Assembly: GCA_944989445.1 (NCBI GenBank)
Contig: CALYLW010000162.1
Span: 1 to 64,000 of the forward strand
DNA: 64,000 nt
Reading direction: 5' to 3'
Origin: Ampullaceana balthica
Taxonomy: Eukaryota; Mollusca; Gastropoda; Lymnaeidae
Under the pieces are notes generated by a model. The model was not told the origin of the DNA, did no database searches, and saw only the letters and a list, made by a program, of their open reading frames with translations. Positions 1 through 12,765 of this stretch are shown in pieces; the stretch's first letter is position 1, and every line of letters begins with the position of its first letter. Both the position numbers and the translations under genes were made by a program.

Positions 1-1717
1 TTGTATCTCAGGAAGTGAGTCAAAAGTGAGATGCATAATTTGTATCTCAGGAAGTGAGTCAAAAGTGAGATGCATAATTTGTATCTCAGGAAGTGAGCCA
101 AAAGTGAGATGCATAATTTGTATCTCAGGAAGTGAGCCAAAAGTGAGATGCATAATTTGTATCTCAGGAAGTGAGCCAAAAGTGAGATGCATAATTTGTA
201 TCTCAGGAAGTGAGCCAAAAGTGAGATGCATAATTTGTATCTCAGGAAGTGAGTCAAAAGTGAGATGCATAATTTGTATCTCAGGAAGTGAGCCAAAAGT
301 GAGATGCATAATTTGTATCTCAGGAAGTGAGCCAAAAGTGAGATGCATAATTTGTATCTCAGGAAGTGAGTCAAAAGTGAGATGCATAATTTGTATCTCA
401 GGAAGTGAGCCAAAAGTGAGATGCATAATTTGTATCTCAGGAAGTGAGTCAAAAGTGAGATGCATAATTTGTATCTCAGGAAGTGAGCCAAAAGTGAAAT
501 GCATAATTTGTATCTCAGGAAGTGAGTCAAAAGTGAGATGCATAATTTGTATCTCAGGAAGTGAGCCAAAAGTGAAATGCATAATTTGTATCTCAGGAAG
601 TGAGTCAAAAGTGAGATGCATAATTTGTATCTCAGGAAGTGAGCCAAAAGTGAGATGCATAATTTGTATCTCAGGAAGTGAGCCAAAAGTGAGATGCATA
701 ATTTGTATCTCAGGAAGTGAGTCAAAAGTGAGATGCATAATTTGTATCTCAGGAAGTGAGCCAAAAGTGAGATGCATAATTTGTATCTCAGGAAGTGAGC
801 CAAAAGTGAGATGCATAATTTGTATCTCAGGAAGTGAGCCAAAAGTGAGATGCATAATTTGTATCTCAGGAAGTGAGTCAAAAGTGAAATGCATAATTTG
901 TATCTCAGGAAGTGAGCCAAAAGTGAGATGCATAATTTGTATCTCAGGAAGTGAGTCAAAAGTGAGATGCATAATTTGTATCTCAGGAAGTGAGCCAAAA
1001 GTGAAATGCATAATTTGTATCTCAGGAAGTGAGTCAAAAGTGAGATGCATAATTTGTATCTCAGGAAGTGAGCCAAAAGTGAGATGCATAATTTGTATCT
1101 CAGGAAGTGAGCCAAAAGTGAGATGCATAATTTGTATCTCAGGAAGTGAGTCAAAAGTGAGATGCATAATTTGTATCTCAGGAAGTGAGTCAAAAGTGAG
1201 ATGCATAATTTGTATCTCAGGAAGTGAGTCAAAAGTGAGATGCATAATTTGTATCTCAGGAAGTGAGCCAAAAGTGAGATGCATAATTTGTATCTCAGGA
1301 AGTGAGTCAAAAGTGAGATGCATAATTTGTATCTCAGGAAGTGAGCCAAAAGTGAGATGCATAATTTGTATCTCAGGAAGTGAGTCAAAAGTGAGATGCA
1401 TAATTTGTATCTCAGGAAGTGAGTCAAAAGTGAAATGCATAATTTGTATCTCAGGAAGTGAGCCAAAAGTGAGATGCATAATTTGTATCTCAGGAAGTGA
1501 GTCAAAAGTGAAATGCATAATTTGTATCTCAGGAAGTGAGCCAAAAGTGAAATGCATAATTTGTATCTCAGGAAGTGAGCCAAAAGTGAGATGCATAATT
1601 TGTATCTCAGGAAGTGAGTCAAAAGTGAGATGCATAATTTGTATCTCAGGAAGTGAGCCAAAAGTGAGATGCATAATTTGTATCTCAGGAAGTGAGTCAA
1701 AAGTGAGATGCATAATG
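1..1717 (+). repeat. 39-bp satellite array, about 44 units, cut by the window start
   Basis: The unit is 39 bp, contains ttgtatctcaggaagtgag and atgcataa, and repeats without an indel from base 1 to about 1717. Only two positions vary, both transitions: T/C in gagYcaaaa and G/A in gtgRatg. Because 39 is a multiple of three, a 565-codon frame (26-1723) stays open across the array and reads RCIICISGSEPKV with S/P and R/K alternatives. The lack of indels and the low divergence suggest recent amplification or strong homogenisation. The array probably continues upstream of the window. Confidence 0.97.
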
Positions 1718-2092
1718 CCATAAAACGCAAACATGCCCGCAAGCAACAAAAGCAAGTTAAGAGACATCGTAAATAAAACAATGCGAACTGCAGTGACCTT
1801 GACCTTGACTGGGAGACAACGCTGATCGCTCCTGGGCCTAAATATTTTATGCCATAGATACTGATCGGGAAAACAAGGAAAGGGGGGGGGGCAGCGGGGA
1901 GGGGCGGGGCACACGCATAACATAACGAGCTTCCGAAGATTGTTGGTCCTGCGACTCTTACCCAGCGATAGCGTGTTAAATTAGCACGCGAATATTTGAT
2001 CTTTCTCTCATAACCGTCTCTAGCATTTCACTTTAAAATAAGGTCATTAGCTAAGTCTGAAGAGTTTTGTTGAATTATTTTACAGCCGTATT
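1718..2092. other. Non-coding spacer with a G-rich tract
   Basis: No gene is seen. A tract at about 1881-1910 has several G runs separated by short spacers and could form a G-quadruplex. At 1793-1809 the minus strand carries two overlapping TCAAGGTCA motifs, the extended half-site bound by FTZ-F1/ERR-type nuclear receptors; this may be chance. Confidence 0.4.
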
Positions 2093-2100
2093 GATTAGAC

Positions 2101-2288
2101 CAGTGCTTCTCAAAGTGGTGGTCCGCGGACCGGTGCCGGTCCGTGGGCCATCCGCTGCCGGTCTGCAGATGTTCTTAAAAAAAAAGGACATAAAAAATTG
2201 TCAGTGCAGGGAAAATAGTGCACCGGTCCCTGGTGCAATGGAAAAAATTCCTGCTGGTCCGCCATACTACAATGTTTGAGAAGCACTG
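2101..2288 (+). mobile_element. hAT-type MITE (188 bp) with a perfect 8-bp target duplication
   Basis: The element starts CAGTGCTTCTCAAA and ends with the reverse complement of the same 14 bp. It is flanked on both sides by GATTAGAC (2093-2100 and 2289-2296), a perfect 8-bp target-site duplication. Terminal CA...TG and 8-bp duplications are hallmarks of the hAT superfamily. It carries no coding capacity, only GC-rich short palindromes built on ggaccggtgccggtcc. A second copy lies at 12907-13077 in the opposite orientation. Confidence 0.93.
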
Positions 2289-2622
2289 GATTAGACAACA
2301 ACAAAAGTAAGTCCTATAAGCCGATCAAAGTCAAGACTTATGTGGACAGCCCCCGATTCAACTAGTGGTGAATCTAATTTTTAAAAAAAAACTATTCTGT
2401 AATTTGCTTTATACAAGTTGGCTGCTCTAAGTTTAGGGCTAGTCGGGGTCAAGAGCAGATTAGAGATACGACGTCACAGATGGTGAAGTGGGTGGCGGGG
2501 AGTGGGGTGGTGGGGATAAAAGTTTTTTCTCGCCTGATTGAATTTAACGTGTTAGACGTGACGACACAAGTTTCTTCGTTCAAATTATTGCTATTGATGC
2601 CATAACGATTAACATGTTAAGT

Positions 2623-4166
2623 CAGGGGCGTCCAAACTTTTTGCATGGAGGGCCGTATTCCATTACTTAGATATGCGGGGGCCGGATTAAGATAATAAAA
2701 AAACGACATATGTTGATAATCGAGAAGTATTTAGGGCAAACTTTTAATGTGAAGGGTAAAACTAAGATCTTAAATTCAGTAAATAGGTGTAGCTAGGCTC
2801 AATGCCACTAGTTTGATACGTGAGATATCCCGTATGATATCACGCAGGTGAGAATCACTTAGTCTCGTCCTCACGCGGTTCTTGTTAAAATTCATAACTG
2901 AGAATGTCTGCTAACAAAAGTATATGTCGAGCCAAACAAGCTGAGCATTGTCTTATAAAACGTTTGAATCTCTTCGAATCTGTCTTAATCCAGCTGACGG
3001 TAAAAGACAATGAGAGAAAGATGTTGTTTCTGCTGCGACATTCGGCATCACTTTTTAACTCAATGAGTTCCAGCTGCAGATGTCCTGGAGAATTATCAGG
3101 GTCAACAGAGATAGGTGAAGATAAAACATTGTTTCCTTTTCAATAGTTGCAAGGTCCTGAAAGCGTCTTTGAATTTCATCAGCCCGGGATATGATATCTG
3201 AAAAATACTTCTGCCTTTGCTCATTGAATTTTCTTTCTGGAAAATGTGTAATGATTACCTTTAGGGAGGAGAAATGTGTTGAATTAGGCTGCATTTGAGA
3301 CAGTTGCCTTTAAAAAAGTTTCAGCTTTTTCCCAAAATGTCTTGGTATGTGAATATTATTGCCTTACCACTGCATTGTGATTTTGAAGACTTGTATTGTA
3401 TTAAGAAGGTTTAAATGTTTTGCCACATCAACAAAAATACAAAATCTGACAGCAAAGCAGGATCAGGTAGTTCTGAAATTGGTTGTTGCTTATTTTCCAT
3501 GAATTGCCCAATCTCTTTTTTAAGTATGTAAAAAGTGATGTCCCCCAACTGAGTCAACTTCCGTCATTGTGATACACAACATCTCCTTATCTTCCCTTGA
3601 ATGTCAAGAGGAAACTGATGAAACTGGTGCCGAGACAAGGCTTCAGAGCGAAAAGAGTTGATAGCTTTTTATCACTGGCTTAATTAATGACATGATCACA
3701 TCTAAGATGTTTGGCACAAATAACGTGTTGGTGCATGATACAGGGAGATTTAAGAGCTTTGACACCCCTTAATTGCTGACTTTGTTACAGACAAATGTTG
3801 CTAGTCCCCTGTGATTACCAGTCATGGCAGGGGAAACATCAGTATTAATTACAAAAACATTTCCATGGTAATCTAATGTTAATGATGGGAGAACAAATGG
3901 AAGCAAATAAATTTGTTCCTCTTGTTTGGTCTTTAAGATCTGTTTGGTCTGAAGGTCAAGTAATTGGTCAACAATAAAACATCATCAATTTGCCATCTTT
4001 TAACATACTCAAAACAGCACAAAAATTCAAATTATCTTAAAAATATAATGCCGTTACAGAAATAATACGCCAGTTATATAATTATTTTTTTACGACGAGG
4101 CCGCATGCCAGTTAAAATTTAAGCAAGGGCCGAGTTTGGTCCCCGCGCCGTCTTTGGACACCCTTG
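2623..4166 (-). mobile_element. Longer hAT-type element with degraded transposase
   Basis: The left end reads CAGGGGCGTCCAAACTTTTT and the right end, reversed, reads CAAGGGTGTCCAAAG. These match the ends of the element at 24674-25417, so the two belong to one family. The flanking 8-mers (TGTTAAGT and TTCAAAAT) do not match, so the target duplication has decayed or the exact ends are off. The inside holds minus-strand remnants of a hAT transposase, so this is the relic of a formerly coding copy. Confidence 0.8.
2790..3990 (-). pseudogene. hAT transposase pseudogene, C-terminal half
   Basis: Read on the minus strand, pieces of a hAT transposase appear in order but in shifting frames. Around 3600-3500 a stretch resembles the region before the ...EVRW...G block of ZBED/GTF2IRD2-type transposases. 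Around 3290-3150 the frame reads ...EIQRRFQDL.... At about 3110-3060 it reads ISVDPDNSPGHLQLELIE. At about 2950-2930 it reads MLSLFGSTYTF, the conserved FGSTY block of the hAT dimerisation domain. At about 2893-2830 it reads MNFNKNRVRTRL then SDSHLRDII, the MN..K...R.RL.D.HL block. Frameshifts and stops interrupt the frame, so no active enzyme is encoded. The family assignment rests on the motif order; exact limits are approximate. Confidence 0.75.
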
Positions 4167-6127
4167 TTCAAAATGTATTTGCCACAAGTCTAGCGTTAAA
4201 AAAATAAATTATTTGGACATTATCTTTTCAAAAGATGAAAAATTGGGAAACTACAAGTCAAAGGTTACCATCAAAATAGGTCCATGTATTATCAGTGATT
4301 TCCATGGTAGAGTTCCCAGCAGACAATACTATAGCATTAAAATTAATGGAAATTAAAAAATATTAACCAATTAAATAGACGGTTTTTAACATCATTTTTT
4401 ACCACTCCCATAAATCGCTGTTTTGTTATAAGTTATAGTTTATAGCTCCGGGAGAGGGTGTGTGGGGGAGGCGGGCTGTAGGGGCAGCATCATCGTCACC
4501 GAACGCTTTTTAAAGCATGCAGTGCTGGCAATCTTCTCATAAAAGGCAATACATGTACTAGCCCAAGCCACGCCACTGATTTTCGGTACCTTTTTAATAG
4601 ACGGTTGTTAATATTACAATTGTCCTAGCAAAATTACTATATTAAATAACAATATAAATCTAAAGTGACGCTACAATATGCCATGCTGGAAGAGCACGAT
4701 TGTTTTGCACTTTTTTTGTAAGTTATTCTCATTAATTTTTTTAATTGAAAACCTTTTTAAAAAAAACAACACTCTCTCTAAATAAAAATTAAGTGAACAT
4801 AATTCTCAATGAACGTGATAATTTTGTTTAATATGATGAAACTTAACTCCACCCTCCGCTACATGCCAATACTCTTCTCTCTCACACCCTCCCAACAATT
4901 TACAAATCCTCTTTGATTGGTTTTCTTTCGTTGCGAATCTTCCATTAGTGCGATGTCATTTTTTAAAAACAATCTTTTAAACAAGAGAAAAGAGGCTGCT
5001 TTAAAATGTCGGTAAAACGCCACAAATGTGATTCACAGTTTTATTGCCACCACAAACAAACAAAAAAATGGATTTCCTTGCACTTTCCCTTCTGACATCT
5101 TTATTAGAGCAAACATAAAAGTTGCAGACGAAAACAAAAAATATGTGGATGGGATAGGACTTTCTCCAGATCGCTCGTTGAAATAACTCACAATTACACA
5201 TTGTCAAAACTTATTTCCAGTAATCTAAAGCGATCGGATTAAAATTGTGGGCTTTAAGCGGATTATAGTCTGAACAACTGTTGCGAGCTGCGTTTGAGTT
5301 TTTTTTTGACGTTTGAGTGTATACCACCCTCCAAGCCCAACCCGCCCCGTCGTTTTATTTACAACTAAGCCCTTTACACGCCCTCGCCACAGATGAACTT
5401 GTTTGCTCGTGTGTTCGAGGTCGTTAGGTCACGTGCACTCTAGAGATAGCATCTCAAGCCCCACCCACCCCCAACATCAACACCAACACCACCACCCCCC
5501 CCCTTGTCATCAATGATGGCTGAAGGTGTTTATTGAAATCTGGGGAATAGCATCAAAGACGTATATTGATCTTCGAGGTTCTCACAACGTACTGGCGAGA
5601 TTCTATTTACATTGCGTTCACGTTGGATAGAGGGGCTAAAACAACCACGCGCAACCCTTGTTCATTAGTTTTAAAACCAACAGGAAACCCACACATGTCT
5701 TATTATTGTAAGTATCCCATTTCCCGTCCGTTATTTTAATCATTTATTTTTTTTAAAACTTTAGATGGATAAAAGAGCGACAGACCATATATCTAGTATC
5801 ATAGCAAGGGGGAGACTGACAATTTGGACGCATTGACATCGTAGTGTGTCTAAGAAAATACAGACAATGGATTCAGTATCTTGGCTAGTAATACACAATA
5901 GATAAAACATTAAGGCCTGGTAGAGACAGTCTTTTAACATCACATTATGTCTAGGAGGAAACTGACAATGAATACAGGTGAGTTGTTGTATGGCCACCTC
6001 AGCTGATGAGGCCAGAACGACACCAACACACGATAGAATGGGAACAGTGAGCAGATGAGAGGCATGAGCCTCCAGAACTTTGAAAATAGTAAACAAATGT
6101 TCAAAGGATCTGGCAAATAAGTGGTAC
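4167..6127. other. AT-rich non-coding DNA, no gene recognised
   Basis: Only short chance frames occur. Near 4555-4580 the minus strand reads CAGTGGCGTGGCTTGGGC, similar to hAT termini, but no partner end was found. C/A-rich low-complexity sequence lies at 5455-5510. Confidence 0.4.
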
Positions 6128-6660
6128 AAGGCCAGAAGTTGCACATGGCCAATGTGGACACGGCCAGCAAGTGGCACATGGCAGATGTGGACACCAGCAA
6201 GTGGCACAAGGCAGCATGTGGTCACATGCCAGCAAGTGGCACTGGCCAGCAAGTGCACATGCCACAAGTGCACAGGGCCACAGGGGCACATGGCAGCAAG
6301 GGCACATGCAGCAGTGGAACATGGCCAGCAAGTGCACGTGGCCAGCAAGTGGAACATGGCCACAAGGGCACATGGCAGCAAGTGGCACATGGCCAGCAAG
6401 TGGCACATGGCCAGCAAGTGGCTCATGGCCAGCAAGTGGCACATGCCAGCAAGTGGAACATGGCCAGCTAGTGGCACATGGCCAGCAAGTGGCACATGGC
6501 CACATGTGGCACACGGCCAGCAAGTGCACATGGCCAGCAAGTGGAAACATGGCCAGCAAGTGCCTCGTGGCACCAAGTGGCACATGGCCAGCAAGTGGCT
6601 CATGGCCAGCAAGTGGCACATGGCCACCAAGTGGCACATGGCCGCAAATGGCACATGCCT
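6128..6660. repeat. 18-bp minisatellite (acatggccagcaagtggc), about 30 degenerate units
   Basis: Variants of an 18-bp unit (consensus acatggccagcaagtggc, with shortened units) run head to tail. Because the period is a multiple of three, long frames stay open on both strands, up to about 300 codons on the minus strand (5761-6684). These are low-complexity readings such as MCHLLA repeats, and I do not regard them as genes. Confidence 0.95.
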
Positions 6661-8627
6661 CTTATCATGTGAGGGATTATGCAAGAATCTCCTGATAAAT
6701 TAGAATCGCGAGTTTTATTTTCTATTGAGTAGGAAGTGACGTCAAGCACTAGGCGTTTGGGTAATTTTTAATGTTATTTTCTTGTTGTACCCAATACGGT
6801 TTAGTTGAAAAGTTAAACGTGACAACCGATTCACTGCCGGAAGTAGATGATCTTTTCATGACTGCGATATCGATAACTTGTTGGTCAAGCTGAGCAATAA
6901 GCATTTTTGGCTGATTTTTAATTAACTTCTAAACAAACTTGAACAAATTTGAAAAGTTATAAATTACAAGTTACTGGATTTTTTTCCATTTCTTGTTTTT
7001 GTGATAAATTTTAATTATATCTTAAGATTACTATTAAAATATATTTTTTTTTAAATGTACATAATTTCAATCTATGAATCAGATTTTTGTGTTTTCTATA
7101 AAGATGCAGTCATGTATATTATTTATGTATTATTCTAATTAATTATTGTATGAGTAAAACAAACAAAAAGGTGCGGGAATAAGTATGAATGATAAAAATA
7201 TATATTATTTTCCAAAATTTCATGAAAACAAAACATTACAGAGAGTTAAATGTGTACCTATTTAAGTTTGAACAAAACGAAAAACGTTTTAAAAGTATCG
7301 TATCAAAATTGTGTTGCCAAAATTCTCAAGAGGTTTTGTTGTTTTTTTTTGGTTTGTTTTTTGCATGGCTACTATTGGGCCATTCACGATATAAAACACG
7401 ACTCTGTACACTATGTAAAACGCATTCATGTAACTCGGATTATATCATATCCCAGTCTTTAAGCCGTGCAACCCGGGTGAATATAACTCTAGGAGCTAGG
7501 CATTGAGGAGTTATTGACCTTGTTTCACCAGTACACGGAATACACTCAAAAGAATAAATTGTGCAGTTTGGCTTTTAAATTGAAATGAGGACTTCAATTT
7601 TTTTTCTATAGTTCCTTGGTCTCCGATATATTTTTAAAAAAAAATTATTAGATGATTTGACGTAACTGAGTAATTTTGAAAGTAGGGGCCAAAAGGTCAT
7701 CATAAACTCACTAGTGAGAAGGTCAGTCATTAAACAATGTTACAATATGATATATATATATTATATATATATATATAGTAAAATAATTTATAAATTTGTA
7801 TTTATATTTGATCTCGTGAAACTAAATTTTGAATTCATCAGAAAGCCTTACTGAATTACATCACCTAGTCAGCTGAACATCACACATGTCTTCCCGAAGG
7901 ATTGAAGGAAAATAATTACTACTGTACAATATCAGAACAAACAATGTTCTAATAGACTTAAGGTGTCCTCTCTTAAGAGAAGCACGGGTCCCATGACAGG
8001 GGGAGGCAGCCCAAGCGGTACGCGAGTGTCATGAGTGTCATATGTTGAGCTCATATGTGTAAGTTTAGACTTTATACTGTAAAGAATCTCCTATTAACTG
8101 GGCCTGGGGCGCTTGCCCTACTCGCCCCCCCCTAACGCTGCCTCTGTTTCAGCGCTCTTAGATCACAAATTTATCGGAAAATATAACTCAGCCAAAACCA
8201 TAACTAGGGCTTTCAAAATGTCTGCCTTATTTACTTTCTCCAAAAAAGGGCGTCCTTAAAAATGGATTTAAAAATTTTATCAACTCCCCCCCCCCAAACA
8301 GATTCTAACAAGGGAGACAACCTTTCAATCATCACTTCAGTTATTTTACCAGTCCTCAAGACAACCCCCGACATCTGTGGTAGCAGAGGTAGCACTGGTA
8401 GAGTTTGTTTTTTATTCTTAACTCAGCAACTAATAGGCTACTTGTGGCAGGCCGCTATTCTGTCTGACGATGTGGTTTTAAGGGTTTTGAGACGGTCATT
8501 AGTGAGGCAACAAAATCTTTTTTTTTAAATAAAACTTTTCACTTCCTTGTCATTTGGGATGAGCTTTGACCTTCAGTTATTACCTCCCGACCTTCGGTTG
8601 GTGTATTATTTTACCTTATCATGCGGT
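6661..8627. other. AT-rich non-coding DNA with a TA tract
   Basis: No gene recognised. An alternating TA tract is at about 7750-7780. At about 8100-8147 the minus strand reads CAGAGGCAGCGTTAGGGG followed by C/G-rich sequence, which resembles a hAT terminus without a clear partner end. Confidence 0.4.
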
Positions 8628-8820
8628 CACAGCCGTCTTTACACCATTTGGGCCCCCGGGCAAAGAAATAGTGTTGGGCCCCTGGGAAAAGAAAGGGTGC
8701 CCTCGCAGGAATAAAAAATAAATATACATAATAAATGTAAATAAACATATTCCCATGGGCCCCTTTGCTCGTGGCCCCCCGGGCAAATGCCCAACGGGCC
8801 TATGCGTTAAGACGGCCCTG
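8628..8820. mobile_element. hAT-type MITE (193 bp) with a perfect 8-bp target duplication
   Basis: The left end is CACAGCCGTCTTTACACC and the right end, reversed, is CAGGGCCGTCTTAACGC. The element is flanked by CATGCGGT on both sides (8620-8627 and 8821-8828). Internally it is rich in gggcccc palindromes and has no coding capacity. The 8-bp duplication supports hAT. A related solo terminus (ggcccggtcttaggcc) appears near 13460. Confidence 0.9.
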
Positions 8821-8828
8821 CATGCGGT

Positions 8829-11305
8829 AAGTTATTGCGGTGAGCTCGGACATTTAACTCTTTCCCTCTCCACAATCCACTTACCGACCACTGCACCCCT
8901 CCCCTCAGAACTTCAGGCTCTGAGATTTTCTCTGTTGTATTCTCAATCACTATGACGTAAAGTATGGAGACAGTTAAGATTATTTAATAGGTCACGGTGG
9001 ATTGGTTGGAATGTTCACAAAATTAGAGTTAATGTTCAATATTGTGGTATTGTTTGATGTCATGACGCAATTTTTCTTTCACGTTTGTGTTAAGTGATTG
9101 GTCATCAGACCAATGCTGTTATTTGTCATTTTTGCCAAGACTACTGAAAAAACAACAACGAAATATCAATTAAGTTTCATGGAAACTCCAACAGTAATGC
9201 TACTTGTCAACAGATTTTTCATCTGCATTATCACAATAAAGTTTGGGACACCATAAAAAATACCATACAGTTGGATAGTAACATAAATTTTCCTTTGAAG
9301 AATCCACCCATCTTTGAAAGATTATGAACATGGGCATTGGATAAAGAATGTTTTCTTTCAATAACTTGCAGATTTAGTTTCATGAAAGCACGTTGCACTC
9401 TACGAAGTTCTAATTATTTTGAAACTAATTATTTTTGAAAGAATGAAAGCTTTGGTGATCGAATTCGTGAAATTACAGTTGGTGCTTTCCATTGAAGGCT
9501 CGAAACTGAAATTCTAAACTCATTAAAGTTAAAAACTTAAAAAGGAAATTATAAATATAACCCCACCTCCCCTACCCCCACCCCGCCCCGTAAAACAAAC
9601 AGATTCGGCAAGGACATATTTACAGTAAGCATGTCAAAGAATGTGACAGCCGAAAACAAAAGTACTTTTTTCAACCAAGACGAATTCTTCAGCTGCCATC
9701 TAACGCCCCCTCCCCCCTCTTCTTGTTTTCTTTCGCCCGACTTCCCCACCCCTCCCATTCCTGTTCCTGCGGGACCGGTACCTCTGTCTCTACTTGACTC
9801 CTGGCCCGACATGTGTGGAGCTTAGTTACTGAGATGTGGGTACACTAAAGTGTGAATCCCATTCAGCAGTAGGGATACTGACATATTTCTGGAATATGTG
9901 ATACGTACAAAGCTAATTTTCCCCATGGAAAGCAAGGCATCGATTTGTTATAGGAATTTGTTTTAGCTTATTTATTTGAAAAATGGGGCAATTAATACTT
10001 TTATCGGAATTTTTATTGTAGTTTCTGTTTCGATTGTAATGTAAGCTCTTTCGCACTGATAAATGATTGAAGGATTAATTTTCTGCGCTGTTACAACAGT
10101 CTTTCTTCTAAACTGTAACGTATTAATTTATTATGTTGTAGGATACTGTAATTGATTTTAAAAATAAAATATTTTCCTGGTTTTAAAATGCACGACTTTC
10201 CATCCGTTGTACACAATAGTTACGAGTTACGAGAGTGTCAAAGATGATAAATTGATAATATTAAATATAGAATAGAGGCAAGAAAGAACCCATTAAATTA
10301 TGGCGGAAACAATGCGTAAAGTTACGCCTCTGAATTATTATCACACACGCTGCTACGTCGTAGATTTATAATATTTACGTCATGCAAATAAAAACAGACT
10401 CCAAACGCGCTTGTGGTATGTTTGAAGAGCTCACTTCCCGCAGATGTTAGAATTTATCAGGATTATTAATAGTAACGGTAAGTTGGCAATTTCGTTTAGA
10501 GGATTTGTTTTTATCTTGGTGTGCTTTTTTTGAAAACCGGGACTATATTACAATTGAGATTATGTAAGACTTCACAAGATTAGGTCCTTTGAACAAGAAT
10601 TGTGCTATAAAGTTTCTTACCAGGTTGTACTAGGAGGATTTTGGCTTATGTTATGTGTAAAGATCATAATATCTGTTGTGGGACAAGACAAAATCAGCAT
10701 AATTCATACATTCATACAGGATGTTGTTTTGCGTTAGTTAAAGATATACGCGGAAATCATTATAACGCGTTTCAAACGACAAACGTTTCTTGACATACAT
10801 ATCATAAACTTACAGTTTAATATAATAAAAAAAACGTATTTTCGAACAGGACTTGGCAATAACCTTTTGACCTTGATATAGCCTCCATGCTTCTCGGGAA
10901 AGACATGGCACGGTGCCACGATGGAATTTGTTTCAAATATCTCCACATATTTTTAGTGTATCCCTTTTTTTTTATAAACCTCAAAGGCACCCCGGGGCTC
11001 CATAACGCTTACTTTCTTGTATCAGTTTGTCGTCAGCCATTCTGAGTGGAGTATCTCATAGCGTTGAGATTCATGAGACGGAAGACGGACGGGGAATATG
11101 AAAGCTGCTCCCCGGGGGCTACTTTGGCGTTTACAAGATGTCGGTCCTTCTACACAAACAAGGCCGTCAACAAATGACGCCCCCCCCCGGGGGAACTCAA
11201 ACTCAAATAGATACAAAATAGAACGTCATTTGTTATGGTAAGGGGGAGGCCTGTGAGCAAAATGACCCGATGCCATTGTGACTAACGTGTAATACACAAA
11301 GACAC
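8829..11305. other. Non-coding DNA, no gene recognised
   Basis: Apart from C-rich low-complexity sequence near 9560-9600 and 9705-9760, I see no repeats or frames worth calling. Near 10320-10332 a short CAGAGGCGTAAC motif on the minus strand resembles a transposon terminus. Confidence 0.4.
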
Positions 11306-11440
11306 GCAATGATCTTCTATATAGACGGAGCGTCTGTAACAGATAAGATAAATAAGATAAAACAAATGTTATCCCAGCTAGGGGAAAAGCCACTGTATGT
11401 ATACATTACAGACGCTCCTTCCATATACAGAAGATTACGC
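11306..11440. mobile_element. Short inverted-repeat element (135 bp), unclassified
   Basis: The two ends are imperfect inverted repeats of about 35 bp built on tcttctatat...ggagcgtctgtaa. The interior carries repeated gataagataa. Partial copies of the same terminus lie at about 19969-20030 and about 49870-49925. No target duplication is obvious. Confidence 0.7.
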
Positions 11441-11516
11441 ATATCCGTATTTTAAGTCTAATCTTGCGATTTCATTATATTTTTAAACTTGATTGTGTGT
11501 TGTTGTTTTTTTTTCA

Positions 11517-11600
11517 GGTTTCCTCAGGCAACCCATTCCACGCTCGAACTCCATACGGTAAGAACGAGGATTTGTATGTGTTTGTTCTTGCATACGGAAT
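11517..11600 (+). repeat. Dispersed repeat, copy 1
   Basis: The segment containing aacccattccacgctcgaac and tgtgtttgttcttgcatacg recurs in diverged form at 24530-24616. The class is unknown; it may be part of a SINE or LINE tail. Confidence 0.65.
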
Positions 11601-11668
11601 ATATATATATAGTGTGCTTTAATGGCGGGGTGGGTAAATTACCTTAAGTTTTTAAAAATTACGTATTT

Positions 11669-11760
11669 GCTCGTTAGTAGTGGCTGAATAAAACTTGTGA
11701 ACGCTACTTCACATGCCCCATAGTCCGTCATGGACTGGAAAGGGGGTTATTATTATTACG
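11669..11760 (+). repeat. SINE-like dispersed repeat with a TTA-rich tail, copy 1
   Basis: It starts gctcgttagtagtggctg, contains aaacttgtgaacgctac and ends in ttattattatta. The same body and tail occur at 18454-18551. Short length, dispersed copies and a simple-repeat 3' tail suggest a SINE. Confidence 0.6.
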
Positions 11761-12683
11761 TATCCCCACCCCTATAACAAAAATAACACTAATTATCACC
11801 GATATGTATACGTTCACGCATACCCCCGACTTGTCACCTTAAAACCTAATGGTCTTCTTTTTGACAGTCGGGAGAATAAGTATGAATGACTTATCTATAA
11901 TCATTGTATTCCATTCCAACTATCACAGAAAACAGGAATATAAAAGCGTACTTGGATTATAAGCCTTAAATAATCCTGTAACGTTACACTGGTTTGACAT
12001 CAAGCGTCACTATGAAACATTGAACGAACTTTGTATCGGCTTAACAGACCGTGTCGTTTAAAATACGAAATCACTAAGACATAGTGAGACGTTTGCTATA
12101 TATGATCAGAGGCTCATCGCGTCTCAAGTTTCTTCCCAAGACGCAAGAAGCAGGATCTAACGGTCCTTGGATTTCAAACATTCAGGGTTCAGTGCACATG
12201 TACATGGAGACAAATCAAATAATGCGATCGTGTGTGTGTGTGTGTGTCTTTTTTTTTAAAGTGAGAAAGAGTGAGAGAGATATTTGTCCTGGGTGTATTG
12301 GATTTTTACCTGCAAAAGAGGATCAAGTGACATGCCTGGTCAAACAGAGGAACGCGGTTCTTGGGTAATCGTCTGTCACACGACCATGTGTGTATACGTA
12401 CACATCGTCCGTGTCAACTAATGCGTTCGCAAAATGTCGGTGGAAATCAATGACCCTTCTATTTTGGGACCGTTACCCGTTATCATTTGTTACACTACAC
12501 GCGCATTTATAGATGGAGCTTGGAGTTTTCGCAAAACCCTTTTGTTTTTTACTTCTAAAACTGTCAATGCCCGCAATAAGATAAGGCGACTTGAGATCTC
12601 ACTCTGGCAAGTTACGCTGAAGAAGTACTTTTAAAAATCTACTTTATTACAAAGCTGTTGGGTTGTTGCTTTGAGTTAATGCA

Positions 12684-12765
12684 CAGTGGTACCTCGGTAT
12701 ACGTCCTTAATCTGTTAAAGATCCTTGGACTTAATCCAACCAATACGTATACCGAGGTGCCACTG
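12684..12765. mobile_element. 82-bp palindromic MITE, probably mariner-like
   Basis: The ends are CAGTGGTACCTCGGTATACG and, reversed, CAGTGGCACCTCGGTATACG, with only about 40 bp between them, so almost the whole element folds into a hairpin. The right flank is TA and the left flank is CA. This is compatible with a TA target duplication that has mutated, as expected for Tc1/mariner, but superfamily assignment is inference. Confidence 0.8.

Noticed and set aside
26..1723. 565-codon frame across the 39-bp array as a real gene
   Set aside because: The frame exists because the period is a multiple of three and the unit lacks stops; there is no promoter, unique N-terminus or other exon. Kept only as a finding.
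5761..6695. Long frames on both strands (up to 307 codons)
   Set aside because: They are readings of the 18-bp minisatellite and its flank, with low-complexity residues on both strands.
7996..8147. Element between caggggga and gcctctg
   Set aside because: Only the right end resembles a hAT terminus; the left end and flanks do not match.
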